Shown in pieces: positions 11,721-21,289 of a stretch of 64,000 nt of DNA. Positions within the stretch are counted from its first letter, which is position 1. Every line of letters starts with the position of its first letter. This DNA comes from Capsicum annuum. Its lineage: Eukaryota; Streptophyta; Magnoliopsida; Solanales; Solanaceae. The notes under the pieces are model-generated. The model saw only the letters and a list, made by a program, of their open reading frames with translations. It was not told the origin of the DNA and ran no database searches. The DNA lies in assembly GCF_002878395.1 (NCBI RefSeq), contig NC_061121.1, forward strand, positions 14,764,387 to 14,828,386, read 5' to 3'. Both the position numbers and the translations under genes were made by a program.

Positions 11721-11837
11721 GGAAGTCATATTTGTTCAGGTTTTGAATAGTTAAAGGTCCTATTTGTGTACTATCAAAGTTTAAGGTCAAAGTTATAATT
11801 TGGTGTTAAGTTTAGGGTCATATTTATATATTATGCC
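11721..11837 (-). repeat. Mutator-like terminal inverted repeat, right arm
   Basis: The reverse complement of the left arm, ending at ATTATGCC next to the 9-bp duplication TATTTGTTA. Confidence 0.85.
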
Positions 11838-11846
11838 TATTTGTTA

Positions 11847-13613
11847 ATATGATTAATGATTGATTTTTATTCTATGAGAAACTATTGTATGTCTTTTGTA
11901 TAGAACCTTATATATTTATATGACGTCAGGACGTATATAGAATCGATTAGTTGGTTAATTATATATCAAAATGATGGATGATCTCCTTAATATATCTTGG
12001 GCAATTCTTCTATCATGAGATAACTTTTGGATTAAGGTTTATGATCAATTTCTTTATACATATTATAAGAAGAGAAATAACCATCTCACCCACCAATGAA
12101 CACTTGCTCGAATTGTGTCTTTGAAATAAGTAAATCAAATTGATATCGTGTATGTAGATTTAACTTCATTCTAAAATATTTTCATTTTGGTGATGCGTTA
12201 TGGAGATGAATCTTCTTTTTGAATTGACCTTTTCATCAAATTGTGTAGACTATACATTACTTTGGTAATTTTTTTGGTTAAGTTCCTTACTTTAACTATA
12301 TACAGAATTTATTTTGTGCAATATTTTGAATTGTTTTGTTTATGATTAAAGATTGATTTCTTTTCTTTGGATTTAAAAGAAATCTATTTCTGGATCAAGT
12401 AGTATTATTTAAAAATAGTTCTAACATGAAAAAAATTTGTAATGTAGAAACACCTCCATGATATTAATTAGCTATAAGAACTTATGTTTGATATAAATTA
12501 AAGGAACTACATCTTATTTTTTCTATTTTTTAAAACATTTATTTAATTGATTCCTTAATAATAGAGTAGTAATTTACTCATAACTATGTAATAGACATAT
12601 TAGTAAAATTACTATACAATTTTAATTGATTCTAGAAATAAGTCTTTAGCAGTCTCCATACTAACCCGAGACAATACAATATAATTAGCTAAATAACCTA
12701 AATTCTTTGTCTTAATCGGTTCAATAAATATTCAATTTACTTCGAATTGAAATGTTGTAACAAGCATTTATTTAATTTAACGTCAATTGCTATTTTTAAG
12801 TAATGATGTCCTTCTTGTGTATGTTTTGTGTTTGACATGAGATACACGTGCAAAACACGTACACTAATATAGTATATAAATAAAGGAAAACAACATAAAA
12901 CAAAAAAATAGAGGAGCATTTTCTTATCGATTAAATCGAAAACCGAATTGTAAGAGTTAAAAATTGATTAACTAAATATCGATAATGAATATCTTATTAG
13001 TTTGGTTATTATTTTAGCGTGCTTACAAATTGAAAATTGGTAAATTAAATCGATAATACATAAAAACAAACCCAATCAACCATTGCACACCCCTAAATTA
13101 TATACTAACAGCCGCATTAACAAATCAATATCTCAAAATTTCTTTTATAAATAAATATTTGCAATTAAGTATTTTTTTAATTATACATAATTTTATAAAA
13201 ATTATCAACCTAATAAATAAATAATAATAGTAACTAGTTATTCTTTTATATAATCATTTCACATGATGCGAATAATCTTTTCACGGCAAACATGAATTTG
13301 TTTTGTAAAATTTAAAATTATGGTTTTTTTTCTCTAAAAAATATAAATATATAAGTTAAATTTAATTTTTTTGAATTGAAATAAAAACATAAGTTGAAAT
13401 CCTACTTTTTAGTAGGATTTGAAATCGAATTTAGAATTGAAATTGAAGTTTTGTTCAAATAGTATAAACAAACACTTCTAATTAAAACTTCATATGGTTT
13501 AGCGGCATTATAAATTTTGTCATTAATTCTTTGTCATGCTCATACACCAACCTTTCCTAGAAACATGGGCCACAATTAATAAATGTGAAAAATGTTTTTC
13601 ATCACCTTTGGTA
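11847..13613. other. AT-rich DNA with a hAT-MITE-like end, no gene
   Basis: No coding region is supported. At about 12930-13097 the sequence carries AAATCGAAAACCGAATTG and ends GCACACCCCTA. It is the mirror of the end at 8887, suggesting either one old element interrupted by later insertions or two separate family members. The flanking 8-mers match only partly, so I do not join them. Confidence 0.45.
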
Positions 13614-13867
13614 CTTTCTTTGTTCAAAATATTTCACTTTTTATTAATTGAGAGTCAATTCAATTAATTTTTAAAGTTAAATTAAAGAAGATTGATTAAT
13701 ATTTTAATATTAAAATTTAAATATTAAAAAATTATATAAAAGATATTATAAGTTTTAATCTTTCTCATATTAATATAATAAAAAATACATCTTAAATTAT
13801 TGATCAACATTGATATTATCTATCTCTCAAAAAGAAAATTGTGATAAATAAAAAGACACGGAGGAAG
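13614..13867. mobile_element. Stowaway-like MITE, degenerate
   Basis: A 254-bp segment bounded by TA dinucleotides (13612-13613 and 13868-13869). The right terminus, reverse complemented, reads CTTCCTCCGTGTC and the left reads CTTTCTTTGTTC. The AT-rich interior is typical of the group. The left end is more diverged than the right. Confidence 0.65.
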
Positions 13868-13869
13868 TA

Positions 13870-14416
13870 GATTTAAAAATAAGGTTTGAAATGCTTTGCC
13901 AATTTTGAATGAAAATATTGTCCCTACTTTTATTAAAGAACCCATTTAGTAATTAGTGCATGTGCAATTCATGTTACATAAGGTGGTTGGATTGATTTAC
14001 ATTTTGTGGACACTACAATTCCCTCCTCAATGAGTTATAGACATTAAATGAGAGGACCCGTCTTAATTAAATAAGATATATCTTTAGGAAAAATAACATA
14101 AATATACACTTTAATTTATCAAATTTATAAAAAAAACTTATTCTTATAAAGTAATTACAAAAATTTCAACTAATTATGTATTTTCGTTGGATGTATCAGG
14201 GAGCTACTTATGTATCTTGATAGACCCAAAATAAAAAAAATGTATTGAAAGCTAATTGTGTATCTTTCCAAAGAAAAAAAAGTATATTCATTGGATGTAT
14301 CTGGATATCTCGACGGATTTAAAATCAAAATTTTCAGTAATTATGCAAAATGTCGGGATTTTTTTGTAATTAAGCTTCAAACTATCGGAATTTATATTGC
14401 TTGCCCATATATTTAT
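13870..14416. other. AT-rich intergenic DNA, no gene
   Basis: No gene, repeat or promoter that I can support. A short open frame crosses into the SINE fragment at 14417 and is not annotated. Confidence 0.5.
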
Positions 14417-14528
14417 TCAACAACAATAACAATAATAATTAAATAAGAGGGGTAGTGTGCACCTGGATCTTATTCCTACTTCAGAGATAGAAAGATTGTT
14501 TCCAATAGATCCTTGACTCAAGAAAAAA
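14417..14528 (-). mobile_element. SINE fragment (Solanaceae-type), minus strand
   Basis: CAACAACAATAACAATAATA is followed by GGGGTAGTGTGCAC, GATCTTATTCCTACTTC and GATTGTTTCCAATAGATCC, the same order as a dispersed Solanaceae short repeat I recognise. The AAC-rich side is the tail, so the element points left. A related fragment lies at 16055-16142. Confidence 0.55.
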
Positions 14529-14945
14529 TATAACATAGTAATCTTGGAAAAAAAACAACATAATTAAAAGAACCACGACAAAATACTAAAGATAGCATGA
14601 CAAAATATTTAAAAATGAAAAAAAAAGAAAAAACATTATCTATGATAAATAATACTACAATCGAAATATAATAAATACGAGATAGTAAAACATATACATT
14701 GTGTATATATTCTTATATTAATTTATGTTGCAATCTATGTGATTTTATTTAATTAGGCATATTTATGAAAAAAAAAAAAAAGACTTTTGATCTTTCTAAT
14801 CTAAATTAAGTCATAGGTATTTCTTACTAATGAAAAAGGAAAAAATTAAAGTTAATTATTTTTAAATAAGAAAGTATTAACTTATTTTTTGAAGGGGAAA
14901 ACAGTAATTTTGCTGTCTAATAAGCCACAGTTGAGCTCCTTTAAC
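14529..14945. other. AT-rich intergenic DNA, no gene
   Basis: A-rich and T-rich runs only. Nothing else could be supported. Confidence 0.5.
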
Positions 14946-15151
14946 ACACTGTTTGATTGTTTTTTAAGGGAATTTTAGTAACTTATCAGTTACGATACAA
15001 TACCATACCATCAAATCAAATAATAAAACTTTTATTAAACAGCAGTGAATGACCATCCAAACATTGTGTTACTATACTGTACAGTACAGTATCATATCAT
15101 ATAGTACCGTATATCATGAAACCATGACAAATCACAATCCAAACGAAGTGT
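14946..15151. mobile_element. MITE with ACACTGTTTG-type termini
   Basis: The left end reads ACACTGTTTGATTGTT and the right end, reverse complemented, reads ACACTTCGTTTGGATTGT. The interior is full of ATACAATACCATACC and CTGTACAGTACAGTATC words. This matches the look of a high-copy Solanaceae MITE family. The target duplication is not clear (AAC or TAAC on both sides). Confidence 0.65.
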
Positions 15152-15364
15152 AACGTGCATGTACGGACATCGATTGCTTATTTGACATTTTTTCCGAGCC
15201 AAAAGTTAGCTTCTTAGACGTCTTATAATAAAGAAGCCCCGGCCCTCGGTAGGTAACACTCTTAGTCATTTAAGTATGGGAAAGGGTGGAGCCAAGTAAG
15301 ATTGAGGGATGAGGATGAATATAGTAAATGTTAAATCCTTCTTGGGACGAAAGTATTAGAAAGT

Positions 15365-15655
15365 TTTCGAACTCGAGATCCCGACTCCTGACACAAGGCT
15401 TCGGATCCAACCTCGACTCACAACCCGACTCTAGATCTTGACCCAGGACCTGAATATCAACTCTGACACAAAACCAGACTCTCGACCCTGATCCGACCCC
15501 AACCCGGTACTCGGAATCCGACTCCCGATCTCAATCCCTGGACTTGACTCTCTTCCTAACCCCTGACCTTGATCAACCTCAACCTCAACCTCAACACCGA
15601 CTCGCTACTCGGGAATTGCCTTCTGATCTCGACCCCAACTCGAGAATCAACTTAA
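15365..15655. repeat. Degenerate C-rich minisatellite
   Basis: A purine-poor tract unlike its surroundings, built of recurring CCCGACTC, GATCTCGACCC and CTGACC words spaced about 15-20 bases apart, plus a short perfect (CAACCT)n-like run near 15575-15592. No reading frame stays open across it. Confidence 0.6.
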
Positions 15656-16054
15656 GTTAGGTTCTTTTGAAAACAACCTCACTACCTCCGCAAGCCACAC
15701 CTGTGATGATAACATCATGACAACCTATTTACAAATTAAAAAAGGCCACATGTGAGTGGAATGTAACATTAACATTTTCTTGTTTCTATGACACAGAAAG
15801 GTTTTTGCATTAGAGTGCAAATGACTAGGAGACATTTCCTTTAGAGAAGTATAGTTTGAAAAGACATTAATTTGCTCACTTTAATGAATCTAACTTATCC
15901 CCAGTTACTGAGTTTTAGTCTGGTAACGGATATATTCAACAAACTTTGTTGCTTATGGCGTAAATTAGGAAATAATTACCACTTGAGGTACATTCGACAT
16001 CCTCTAAATGGTTACTACTTGCATGGTTTCGAAAATTCATGTGCTCCAAGATAC
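15656..16054. other. Intergenic DNA, no gene supported
   Basis: The 115-residue open frame at 15872-16219 crosses into SINE-like sequence and has no domain I recognise. It could be a gene remnant, but nothing in it is diagnostic. Confidence 0.4.
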
Positions 16055-16142
16055 AACGCTAACAATAACATATCCAGTATAGTCTCACAAGTGGGGTCTG
16101 AGGAGTGTGGATGTATAACCGCGTGCCTTGTGAGGTATAGAA
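16055..16142 (-). mobile_element. SINE fragment (Solanaceae-type), minus strand
   Basis: AACAATAACATATCCAGTAT followed by CTCACAAGTGGGGTCTGAGG and a later CCTTGTGAGGTATAG are the outer part of the same short-repeat family seen at 14417. Confidence 0.55.
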
Positions 16143-16146
16143 CAAC

Positions 16147-16380
16147 GGCGGACCTAACTTCAAATTTGTGGTGCTCCAACACCTGTCAAACTATATGCAA
16201 AATAGGTATAATTATATAAGAAATATATAAAAATTTGTAAAAGATGGAAAAAAACACCCTTGAAACCAAGAAAATAAGTAGGTGCTTTCGTTTCCAGGTG
16301 CAACATGTGTGTTTGAACCTTTCGAGCACCATGGGCCTCCCTTCTCAAATGTGAAGATATAATTGAGTCTGACATCTAGC
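16147..16380. mobile_element. SINE-like or short interspersed repeat
   Basis: It starts GGCGGACCTAACTTC, close to the start of the SINE-like element at 11254, and directly abuts the preceding SINE fragment. The right boundary is estimated and no target duplication was found. Confidence 0.4.
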
Positions 16381-16392
16381 TTGTGCTCTATG

Positions 16393-16482
16393 TATGTTGC
16401 TCGGACTCATAAAACATGCCACTGGGTGCGTATCAGATTCGACATAGGTGCGGCTGCATTTTTGGAGAGTCCGAGCAACATA
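16393..16482. mobile_element. Short palindromic MITE (TATGTTGCTCGGACTC termini)
   Basis: The left terminus TATGTTGCTCGGACTC and the right terminus GAGTCCGAGCAACATA are perfect inverted repeats of 16 bases, enclosing GGGTGCGTATCAGATTC and GGTGCGGCTGCA. It is a 90-bp member, probably internally deleted, of a high-copy Solanaceae MITE I recognise. Confidence 0.8.
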
Positions 16483-16679
16483 GGCCTCTCCCTGTTTAAG
16501 TGTTTTTTTAGTTGAAAAACAAACCGTCTTTAATCATTTAGTGTTCCGATCAAAAGACCATCTTAATCATTCAAATGTACATTCAAATTCAGATATTTTA
16601 ATCTTACTGCCAACAAATATCCTTAGGAAGAAATGATTTACGAACTCAGTAATTATAGCTAGTATTTGGGAGGTGACAC

Positions 16680-16930
16680 AAGGACACCGATATGACGGTG
16701 TTCGGCCGGGGCTAGCAATGTTTAGCGCACAACCATTGAGGACGATGGATGCAGAGCGTTGTGGTTTGTTATTGAATTATTGCGAATGAGACTTGAGTCC
16801 CACATCGATTAAGTAACTGATGTGTGGCTTATATAGCCTTAAGCTCTCACTCCATTAGCTAGCTTTTGGGGAGTGGATTGTATCAAAATGAGATTAGATT
16901 GAATATTATAATCCATGTATAGCAATTAGC
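16680..16930 (+). mobile_element. LTR-like or promoter-bearing repeat fragment
   Basis: The stretch combines GAGTCCCACATCG, a TATATAG motif and CATTAGCTAGCTTTTGGGG, a word order seen in dispersed plant retrotransposon LTRs. No inner or outer LTR partner was found in the window, so it may be a solo or truncated LTR. Confidence 0.35.
16797..16835 (+). promoter_or_regulatory. USE-like motif with TATA box
   Basis: GTCCCACATCG (16797-16807) matches the upstream sequence element of plant snRNA genes (RTCCCACATCG). A TATATA follows after 22 bases. No snRNA sequence lies downstream, so it is more likely part of an LTR-type promoter or a decayed promoter. Confidence 0.4.
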
Positions 16931-16935
16931 AAACT

Positions 16936-17299
16936 AAGCTCACTACAATTGGTAGGATAATTCCCAAGCTCCATCTCCATCTAGCTCAAAGTTGCAATAT
17001 TGTGCCTGTCTACTGAACCTTTGAAGAGCCAAATTGCCATTAAGCAAAGGTGAGGTAAGAAAAGCCAACTTGTAAACATGTACAACTACTATTAGTGTAT
17101 TGATAACTTGTAATGAACCAGATGACTTACATCTGAATAAAGCAAGTGAACGTTTCAATGGCATTAAAACAGGTGAGGAGACTTATCAGAACACTCCCAA
17201 TCCAATAAATTATAACTGTTGCAACATAGAAAATAAGGCCTATACAGTTTTGAAGTGCTTTAATGTTCTTTTAATATATAGGGGCTGTTTCTTTTCCTA
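16936..17299. other. Intergenic DNA, no gene supported
   Basis: Short overlapping open frames on both strands (16943-17164 and 17100-17300) have no recognisable domain. I see nothing else. Confidence 0.45.
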
Positions 17300-17557
17300 G
17301 TTATTTCCTCTATTTGAATTTACTTGTCACTATTTTTGTAATTTAATTTTCATTTTTGCTTGTCATTTTTGACAAATCGAGAATTAACACAATTTTTTTT
17401 TCATGTTTTACCATTAATTATTTTTTCTCAAATTTATTTCAAAACACAATAGTACATCATTTAATAGGGATTTTTTGGTAAAATAGCCATGTAATAATTA
17501 TTTTTCTCAGTGGAGGTGTCAAGTCAAAATATGAAAAGTAAAAGTGAACAGATAAAG
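17300..17557. mobile_element. Stowaway-like MITE
   Basis: A 258-bp element flanked by TA (17298-17299 and 17558-17559). The left end has TTCCTCTATTTGAATTTAC and the right end, reverse complemented, has CTTTATCTGTTCACTTTTAC. Length and composition resemble the copy at 13614. Confidence 0.65.
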
Positions 17558-17673
17558 TACCCATTCTCTCTCTATATATACTAATTTATACTAATTTTTT
17601 TAACGTGTATTGCACGGGGATTTCACGTTAATTGGTACAAACTTTTTATATTGATCTACATAATATCATATGA

Positions 17674-17906
17674 AGGTTAGAGGAAACAATAATCACCCAA
17701 GCAAAAAAAAAAAAATTGATTATTCCCAAAGGAAACAAATGATATACTGCAAGCACAATAAGAATTCAAAAGTTAAAAGAAGCCAAACATTAGCAAAAAG
17801 ATGGAAAAGGCTCTGCAGATGTAGGAAACATAGCTTACATTCTCAGATTTGATGGAAAAGGCTTCTGTTGGCTTTTTGCTTGGGTGATTATTGTTTCTTC
17901 TAAGGT
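17674..17906. repeat. Inverted repeat with a perfect 25-bp core (hairpin-forming)
   Basis: The 25 bases at 17683-17707 (starting GAAACAATAATCACCC) are the exact reverse complement of 17873-17897. Imperfect pairing extends outward by about 9 more bases on each side. The loop is about 165 bases and includes a direct repeat of GATGGAAAAGGCT (about 17798 and 17851). It could be a decayed MITE or a small-RNA-producing hairpin. No coding content is supported. Confidence 0.7.
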
Positions 17907-18588
17907 TCACCTCCTTAGAAGCTTATCCATTACATCACTGAGCTTCAGGATTTGATCAACCTACTTGATTATTTTTATAGCAAACTATCCAGAAGATACT
18001 CTTTTCAAGCAGAGTCATATGATCAATTCTACGGAGCAGTACCATACTTATCATCAGTTCGCACATGATATTAGAGGTTAGTATATGCTGGACAAGATGG
18101 CAATGATTAATTTCAGACGAAGAAAGTTGAAACGCATAAAGAAACCACCTTAGAATCACTTGGAGTTAGATTTTCTTGAATATGTTCCCACTTGTTTCCT
18201 TTTACTCCATCTTATCTTCTTCATCTACGCTATTTTCTTTTGTTTATAGCTTTTATAAAGTGATTTAGTTTTGTTTTGATTTTCTTTTTAATTTATAAGG
18301 GGAGAGTCTCCCTTATTTAAGTTTTCCTAGTTTATATTGTACTGAGAGAAGTCCTCTCTTCTAGGTGCTTAGATCTAGGTTTATTTCAAGTATTCGGGAT
18401 GAGTCGACCGGCCTTAGTAGGCTAGTTAACTTTGAGCCACTATAGGATCGAAGGTAAGGTTTATGTTTGTCTTCTTGTATTTCTTTTGTTTATTTATGAT
18501 AAGGCTTGGGGGTATGCGGCTCAACCGCTGGTTGTCATGGGAGATGGGAGACCCGGGTAAGGTTCGTTTCTAGAAAAAAAACTGAACG
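17907..18588. other. Intergenic DNA, no gene supported
   Basis: T-rich sequence followed by mixed composition. No domain is recognised in the 67-residue frame at 17956-18159. A TTTAAG/TATATTG-rich stretch at 18310-18340 could be promoter-like, but nothing transcribed can be identified downstream. Confidence 0.4.
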
Positions 18589-18623
18589 CTAAACCCTAAA
18601 CCTTGAACCCTAATCCCTGAACC
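18589..18623. repeat. Short interstitial telomere-like run
   Basis: CTAAACCCTAAACC is followed by degenerate copies (TTGAACCCTAATCCCTGAACC), matching the plant telomere motif CCCTAAA with changes. It lies immediately before the 27-bp minisatellite. Confidence 0.65.
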
Positions 18624-18631
18624 TTGATAGG

Positions 18632-20890
18632 CCAAATGAGCGGCATGGGCTGCATGTGCTTATTGGTAGCCATGGGAAACATGGGCAACATGTGTCATTT
18701 AGCAGCCTTAGGCTCCATGAGCCACTTGGATGCCATGGGCCAAATGAGCAGCATAGGCCGCTTAGTATCTATGGGCAGCTTCAACTCATGGGACCCCTTA
18801 GGCGTCATATGCTGGTTGATTTGCTTGGGCGTCATGGACGACATGTGCACTGGCCGCTTGGCAGCCATTGGCGGCATATGTCGCTTGGCTGTCATGGGTG
18901 GCGTGGGTCGCTTGGTATCATAGACAGCTTGGGTTGCTTGGCAGTCGTGGGTGGCATATGCCCCTTGGCAGCTATGGTGGTATGCTCCATTTGATTACCA
19001 TAGGCTGCGAGGATGACATGTGTCGTTTGATCAACATGGTATACACAAATGGTATGGACCGTTTGATCACTATGTGCGACTTGGATGGCATTCAATGATT
19101 GGGTGCACTGGACCAAATAAGTGTCATTGGCCACTTGGGCAGCATGGGCTGATGTGCCACTTGGGATCCTTCGACGATATGTGTCGTTTGGGATCTGTCG
19201 TTTATGGTTTAGGTTGCTTAAGGTCATAGGCGTCATGGCTCGCTCTACGGCCATAGGCATAAAAGGTCATTTGGTTGCCATAGGCTACTTGGATGGCAAC
19301 CGTCGCTTGATCGGCATGGTCCGTATAAGCAATATTTAGCCGCTTGATCACTATGGACGGCTTCTGCGTCATTGTCTCTTAGGTTCCATGGACCAAATAA
19401 GTGTTATGGGCCACTTAGCAGCCATGAGAGGCTTCAACTCAAGGAACCACTTAGGCTCCATGGGCCTCTTGTGTGTTATAGGCCATTTGATCCGCTTGGT
19501 CGCCATAGACGGCATAGGCTAATGTGTCACTTGGGATCCTTCGGTGGTACTAGCCTCTTAAAGCGATGGGCGGCATGTGCCGCATGTACGTTGTAGTGGC
19601 TTGGGCAGCTTGGGTCACTTGAAAACCATGGGCGGCATAGGTCGCTTGGCATTTATGGGCAGTATATGCCACTTGATCACCATGGGCTTCTAGGACGGAA
19701 TATGTCACTTAATCGCTATGGCCTACACAAGCGGCATGGACCATTTAATCACTATGAGAGGCTTGGACGGCATTGGATGCTTGGGTGCCATAGACCAAAT
19801 GAGCGACATTAGCTGCTTGGGTGCCATGGACCAAATAAGTGACACTGGCAGCTTGGGCAACATAGGCTAATATACCGTTTAGGAGCCTTTGATGGTATAT
19901 GCTATTTGGATGTCGTGAACGGTTTGGGTTGGGTGTCATGGGCTACTCAGCAAAAACATGGGTTGCTTGACAGCCATAGGCATCTTGAGCGCTATGGACC
20001 TCTTGGGCGTCATAGGCTACTTGGACGGCATGAGTCACTTGATCGACATGGTCAACATAAGCAGCATGGGAGGCTTAGGTGACATTAACCTCTTGTGTGT
20101 CATGTACCAAATGAGCGGCGCGAGTCGCTTGATAGCCATAGTCGGCTTGGGCACTATGGACCACTTAGGCACTATGAGCTAAATGAGTGGCATAGGCCAC
20201 TTGATCCGCTTGGGCTTTGTGGGTGGAATGGGCCGATGTGCTGCTTAGGAGCCTTCAATGGAATGTGTCGCTTGGGTGTTGTGGGAAACAAGGGCTGCTT
20301 GGTAGCTGTGGGCAGCATATGCCACTTGGCAACCATATGTGACATGGTCTCTTGGTCACCATAAGCCGTTTGGATGGCATAGGTCGCTTGATCTTCATGG
20401 TCCATATAAAGCGACATAGACCACTTGATCGTCATGGGTGGCATTAGTTGTTTGGGTGCCATAGACAAAATGAGCAGTAGGGCTGATTGACAGTCAATAG
20501 TTGCTTGGGTGCATGGCTTGCATGGGCGCTATAGGCCACTTGGGTTCCATGGGCTAAATGAGCGGCATAGGTTATCGATCTACTTGAGTATTGTAGGCAG
20601 TTTGATCCGATCTGCCACTTGGGAGATATGGTCGATATGTGGGTAACATGGATTGCTTGGGCATCGTGGGCGGCATGGGCCACTTAGCAACCATAGGCAG
20701 AATGGGTGGCTTGGCAGCCGTGGGCGGCATAAGTCTCTTGATCGCCATTGGTTGTATGGGCCACTTGGACGACATGGATCGCTTGATCGCCATGGTCCAT
20801 ATAAGTGACATAGGCCATTTTGGAGTGTTGGGCCGCATAAGTAACATGGATCGTTTGATTGCCCTGGCCGTTTGGGCAGAATGGGTGTCA
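18632..20890. repeat. 27-bp-unit degenerate minisatellite, about 2.26 kb
   Basis: GC-rich tandem repeats based on a 27-bp unit of the form CGCTTGGCAGCCAT plus GGGCGGCATATGC, e.g. consecutive 27-base units at about 18855-18910. Longer-range recurrence is also visible: GACCAAATAAGTG near 19112, 19390 and 19823, and GGGATCCTTCG/GAGCCTT variants near 19168, 19530, 19880 and 20250. Because 27 is a multiple of three, 9-residue periodic open frames appear on both strands (e.g. LAAIGGICR, LAVMGGVGR). I regard these as artefacts. Confidence 0.85.
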
Positions 20891-21289
20891 AGATGACATA
20901 CATCAAAGCAGCACGATACTGTGGGCATTAGTGCGCGTCATGGGAGCACTATGTATTAGGCGCCCCCGCACGATATTTACAACATACACCTACGCTGAAT
21001 TTCATATGCCACATACCAAAACGCACAGTCCTCGAGTTGACAAGACAACATGAAAAGAAAAGGCACTGCTTTTTTGCTTGCAACCTCTTCTGTACTAAAT
21101 ATTATTGAGAACCAACACTCACTATAGTAAAATTACATTTTTTTGGTAATAGTAAAAGTGCATGTTATCGTTTTTAAAATTTTAATTTTTATAAAAATAA
21201 AATCAACAAAAATTAGGAAATTACTCAATAAAATATTAATTCTTGATAAAATTTAAATTGATTATTTTTTTATTTATTTTATTCTGGTT
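20891..21289. other. Transition DNA, no gene
   Basis: The minisatellite fades into a short GC-rich patch (GGCGCCCCCGCAC near 20960) and then AT-rich DNA. Nothing else can be supported. Confidence 0.45.

Larger units (their letters stand above)
10571..11837. mobile_element. Mutator-like non-autonomous element with long inverted repeats
   Basis: The element begins GTCATAATACATAAATATGA and its right end, reverse complemented, begins GGCATAATATATAAATATGA. Similarity between the arms continues for about 115 bp. A perfect 9-bp target duplication, TATTTGTTA, flanks it (10562-10570 and 11838-11846), diagnostic of the Mutator superfamily. It encodes no transposase. Extra copies of the left arm occur inside at 10751-10865 and, partially, at 11566-11630, and a SINE-like sequence lies at 11254-11515. 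Confidence 0.85.
9399..12867 (+). mobile_element. Candidate non-autonomous Helitron
   Basis: The left end TCTATAATATATTAAAAG, preceded by A, fits the 5' TC terminus seen in many plant Helitrons. The right end has a short hairpin (ACGTG, loop CAAAA, CACGT at 12846-12860), then CTAA at 12864-12867 followed by T, fitting the 3' hairpin and CTRR terminus with insertion between A and T. The interior encodes no Rep/helicase. A Mutator-like element is nested at 10571-11837. Helitron ends are weak signals, and the two ends may not belong together. Confidence 0.4.

Noticed and set aside
15872..16219. 115-residue open frame as a gene
   Set aside because: It runs into SINE-like sequence and shows no domain; it may be a remnant but cannot be supported.
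16797..16900. U6 or other snRNA gene
   Set aside because: The USE and TATA are present, but the sequence after the expected start site does not resemble U6 or another snRNA.
18624..20928. Open frames of 60-122 codons with 9-residue periodic peptides
   Set aside because: They are translations of the 27-bp minisatellite in several frames and on both strands, with no conserved frame.
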